NCBI GenBank assembly: GCA_947504035.1
Contig: CANNGA010000013.1
Location: 62,001-126,000 of the forward strand
Length of the DNA stretch: 64,000 nt
Direction of reading: 5' to 3'
Source of the DNA: an uncultured Flavobacteriaceae bacterium
GTDB lineage: Bacteria > Bacteroidota > Bacteroidia > Flavobacteriales > Flavobacteriaceae
The notes beneath the pieces are model-generated. The model saw only the letters and a list, made by a program, of their open reading frames with translations. It was not told where the DNA came from and did not search any database. Shown here in pieces: positions 61,351 through 64,000 of this stretch (positions are counted from its first letter, which is position 1; the number at the start of each line of letters is the position of its first letter). The position numbers and the translations under genes were made by a program.

Positions 61351-63621
61351 ATGAAAGTAAGTGTTTTTAAGTGTTTGTGTGTACTGCTTCTTTTCTTTTC
61401 GAATGTACTTGTTGCTCAAAAAAACATCACATCTAGGGTTGTAGATATAAAGACAAATAAACCCGTAAGTGATGTGTCTGTGGAGGTTATTGGCACCACT
61501 AAAGGCATCTACACTAACGAAGAAGGCGTTTTTGTATTAGAAGGGTTAAGTTCGAAAACTAAGATAAAGCTATCAAAAATAAGTTATGAGTCGTTAATTT
61601 TAGATTTAAGTGAAGTTGAAACTTCAATATATATATCACCTAAAGTTAGTGTTCTAGATGAAGTTTTACTTCGAAGTTTTTCTAGCAGCCAATTGCGCAA
61701 TACGATACCAGATCAAATTTATTACACGCAAAAGGATATTGAGAAATTACCTTATATACTCGGCGAAAAAGACGTTATTAAACTTATACAATACACGCCA
61801 GGAGTACAACAAGCAGCAGAAGGCCAGTCTGGGCTTTTGGTAAGAGGGGGTAACGGGAGTATGAATTTAACAGTGTTAGATCATATTTATTTGCATAATA
61901 CAGCGCATTTAGGAGGTTTGTTTTCTGCAATTAATTCAGATTTTGTAAGCAGTTTAGAATTTTCTAAAGCAGGATTCGATGCTGTTTATGGAGGGCGCTT
62001 GGCCTCGATTACAGATATAAAAACGCTTAAAAAGCCAGATAGTACCTCTTTCTCAGGGAGTTTAGGGCTGTTGTCTGCAAAATTAACGGGTAATATTAAA
62101 TTAAATGAAAAACATAGCGTATTACTATCAGGACGCCGTACGTATTTAGAGGCCTTGAAACCTTTTTTCGAAGCAGATAATTCTATATTAGGAAAAGATA
62201 AAAATTATTTTTTACATGATTTCTTAGCAAAACATGGGGTGAAACTTTCTAAAAAAAGCCAATTAGAAACAACATTTTATACTACAAAAGACGAATTTAG
62301 GGACCAAACAGATGATAGGAACAGAGCTTTAGAATGGGGTAATACACTTATTGGAACTACATTTCAGTACCAGTACAATTCAAATTTAAGATCACATACA
62401 ACACTGTTTAAAAGTGATTATAGGTTTTCTTTCTCTGATGATGAGTTTCCTTTCGACTATGAAGCCAATAGTGCATTTGATGTCTTGGGAGCCCAACATT
62501 ATTTTACCTTACAAAAGTCTAAATACGTTTTAAAAACAGGAATCGCTTATAACAGAAATACCATTTTGCCTAAAAGGGTTAGAGCTAGTATTGATAATTC
62601 TCCTGTAGAGATTTTAAATCAAGAAACCTATAAATTTCAGGACCTAAGTGTGTTTTCAGATTTAGAGTTTGCATTTTCTAGGGCGTTAAAAGCCAAAGCA
62701 GGCTTAAGAGTATCTACATACATTACAGCAGCAAATAATCTTATAGATGAAGATACTTATACTGCATTAGAACCACGCTTGAGTTTAAAATATCAGTTTT
62801 CAGAGCATCAGGCATTTAAGTTAAGTTATCAGCGGTTAGAACAATTTATACATCAGGCCACTATAGGAACGTTAAACCTACCGGCAGACTTTTTTGTAAT
62901 AAGTACCGCAGCGGTAGCGCCTCAAAAGTCTAATCAATTTAGTATGGGGTATGTGTATGAAACTAATGACTTGCAATTTAATAGTGCTGTGTATTATAAA
63001 AATGTTCAAAACTACACAGAGTTTGAAAATGGCTCGGTGAATAACTTATTCTCTAATAATATTTATGACGATATATTAATAGGAGAATTTAGTTCTTATG
63101 GTTTAGAATTGAGTCTCAAAAAGAAAATCAATAAATTAACAGCCCAAGCTAGTGTTACCCTGTCTAAAACCGTAGCTAAATTTGATGAAATTAACCAAGG
63201 CAATTATTTTCCAGCGACCTTTGATAGACCTATTAATTTGAATGGCATAGCGCATTACAAACTCAATAACAGGATCGAATTAAGTGCTTTGTTTTTGTAT
63301 ACAAGTGGGCAAAACTATACAAGACCCAAGGATATTAGAATCGTAAGCCAAAGACCTATACTTAATTTCGAACCTAAAAACGCTTCTCGATTTCCAGACT
63401 ATCACCGTTTAGACCTGTCTTGTACCTATGCCTTTAAGCCCAGGGGGAAATGGCGTTCTAAATTAAATTTAACGCTATATAATGTTTACAATAATAAAAA
63501 CCCATTTCAAATTTCCTTTTTTACATTTGGAGATACAGGAGATGCATTTATTAGCATTACAGAGGAAAGAGATAACTTATTTCCTTTTTTACCAACAGTA
63601 AATTGGTCTTTTTCATTTTAA
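61351..63621 (+). CDS. TonB-dependent outer-membrane receptor with regulatory N-domain
   Basis: 756 residues from the ATG at 61351 (MKVSVFKCLCVLLLFF signal peptide); an ATG at 61342 is also possible. A carboxypeptidase-regulatory-like domain (ITSRVVDIKTNKPVSDVSVEVIGTTKGIYTNEEGVFVL, ~residues 25-95) precedes the plug (VIKLIQYTPGVQQAAEGQSGLLVRGGNGSMNLTVLDHIYLHN) and a 22-strand type barrel to the C-terminal WSFSF. It imports a substrate using TonB energy. The next gene, 10 bases on, is a DUF4249 lipoprotein, the usual partner of this receptor group; the ligand is unknown. Confidence 0.9.
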   Translation: MKVSVFKCLCVLLLFFSNVLVAQKNITSRVVDIKTNKPVSDVSVEVIGTTKGIYTNEEGVFVLEGLSSKTKIKLSKISYESLILDLSEVETSIYISPKVSVLDEVLLRSFSSSQLRNTIPDQIYYTQKDIEKLPYILGEKDVIKLIQYTPGVQQAAEGQSGLLVRGGNGSMNLTVLDHIYLHNTAHLGGLFSAINSDFVSSLEFSKAGFDAVYGGRLASITDIKTLKKPDSTSFSGSLGLLSAKLTGNIKLNEKHSVLLSGRRTYLEALKPFFEADNSILGKDKNYFLHDFLAKHGVKLSKKSQLETTFYTTKDEFRDQTDDRNRALEWGNTLIGTTFQYQYNSNLRSHTTLFKSDYRFSFSDDEFPFDYEANSAFDVLGAQHYFTLQKSKYVLKTGIAYNRNTILPKRVRASIDNSPVEILNQETYKFQDLSVFSDLEFAFSRALKAKAGLRVSTYITAANNLIDEDTYTALEPRLSLKYQFSEHQAFKLSYQRLEQFIHQATIGTLNLPADFFVISTAAVAPQKSNQFSMGYVYETNDLQFNSAVYYKNVQNYTEFENGSVNNLFSNNIYDDILIGEFSSYGLELSLKKKINKLTAQASVTLSKTVAKFDEINQGNYFPATFDRPINLNGIAHYKLNNRIELSALFLYTSGQNYTRPKDIRIVSQRPILNFEPKNASRFPDYHRLDLSCTYAFKPRGKWRSKLNLTLYNVYNNKNPFQISFFTFGDTGDAFISITEERDNLFPFLPTVNWSFSF

Positions 63622-63631
63622 AACAGATGTT

Positions 63632-64000
63632 ATGAAATATATTATGTATTGTCTTTTTTGTGTTATACTGTGTAGATGCACTCAAATTGAAACAGAAACT
63701 ATAGCTAACGATAGACTTACTGTAGAAGGGTATATTGACGCTAAGAAATTTGCAATTGTAAAACTTACCAATAGCATTCCTTTTGAAGGTATTATTGATT
63801 CTACCGAGATTGTTAGGGCCATAGAGTCTAAGGCCAAAGTAGAGTTGTCTAATGGGCGTATTTCTGAGGTATTAACATTAAAAAAAGATGAAAGGAGTTT
63901 TCCTTTTTTGTTTTACAGGAGTAACCTTATAAGAGGAAATCTAGAAGACCAATACACATTAAAAATAACATTAAGGGGTAAAGTCTTTGAATCTACTACA
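63632..64000 (+). CDS. DUF4249 lipoprotein (3' partial)
   Basis: First 123 residues only; the gene runs off the window. MKYIMYCLFCVILCRCTQIE is a hydrophobic leader with Cys residues near position 16 suited to lipid modification. Then NDRLTVEGYIDAKKFAIVKLTNSIPFEGIID and YTLKITLRGKVFEST match the DUF4249 N-terminus (TVEG-x(n)-V-x-L-T). DUF4249 lipoproteins are encoded after TonB receptors and probably act as the surface-exposed lid or binding component. Confidence 0.8.
   Translation, partial: MKYIMYCLFCVILCRCTQIETETIANDRLTVEGYIDAKKFAIVKLTNSIPFEGIIDSTEIVRAIESKAKVELSNGRISEVLTLKKDERSFPFLFYRSNLIRGNLEDQYTLKITLRGKVFESTT

Noticed and set aside
1-64000. tRNA, rRNA or CRISPR arrays
   Set aside because: No cloverleaf-like T-arm sequences, rRNA stretches or regularly spaced repeats were seen on reading; absence by eye is not proof.

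Overview
The window looks like chromosomal DNA of a low-GC marine Flavobacteriaceae member (Bacteroidota). The evidence is: promoters with the Bacteroidota -7 element TAnnTTTG, often only a few bases ahead of the start codon; type IX secretion sorting tails; a split transketolase; DUF2853, DUF2911, DUF3078 and DUF4249 proteins; a Lacal_2735-type small protein; a menaquinone pathway; and a TonB receptor/DUF4249 pair. I see no rRNA, tRNA, CRISPR array or intact insertion sequence.

Layout. 1-6.8 kb is the tip of a polymorphic-toxin locus: a giant protein (5' end outside the window) with a metzincin protease and a TNT-like C-terminus, an overlapping candidate immunity gene, a secreted deaminase toxin with its own candidate immunity gene, an orphaned toxin fragment and a CPCC-domain protein. 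6.8-10.6 kb holds a hairpin-rich gap, an outer-membrane barrel protein, a decayed FAD oxidoreductase remnant and a lipoprotein. 10.6-17.6 kb is core: menI/menF/menD, DUF2853, a CvfB-like S1 protein and mnmE. 17.7-23 kb is a small accessory island next to the mnmE 3' end: a COG1112-type helicase fused to a PLD nuclease (resembling type II Mokosh antiphage proteins), an overlapping DUF6933 gene and a RHH/YafQ-type toxin-antitoxin pair. 23-36 kb mixes a lectin-metalloprotease lipoprotein, a barrel protein, lptF/G, tgt, the two transketolase halves, two T9SS cargo proteins, an RlmI-type methyltransferase and a nitronate monooxygenase.

36-52 kb is a light-response and photoprotection region. About 20 minus-strand genes run almost without gaps from a TetR-type regulator at 51.9 kb down to a CPD photolyase at 37.5 kb. 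They include four photolyase/cryptochrome flavoproteins of different classes, GTP cyclohydrolase I (a source of pterin, from which folate antenna could be made), flavin reductase, glutathione peroxidase, TspO, SDRs, an ABC1 kinase, SRPBCC, TIGR03643 and DUF2256 proteins and two paralogous small helical proteins. The two promoters that head this run share a long spaced motif (TGTTTAA-N17-TAAAC just ahead of the -7 element), suggesting one regulator drives both halves.

52-64 kb is housekeeping: aquaporin, DUF2911, sterol-desaturase family, a divergent pair of glutamine synthetases of two unrelated types (GSII and GSIII), purM, DUF3078, and a TonB receptor followed by a DUF4249 lipoprotein cut by the window end.

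Most interesting leads: the helicase-PLD/DUF6933 pair, the layered toxin cassettes with an orphan tip that shares an exact 21-base repeat, and the shared operator-like motif of the photolyase cluster.
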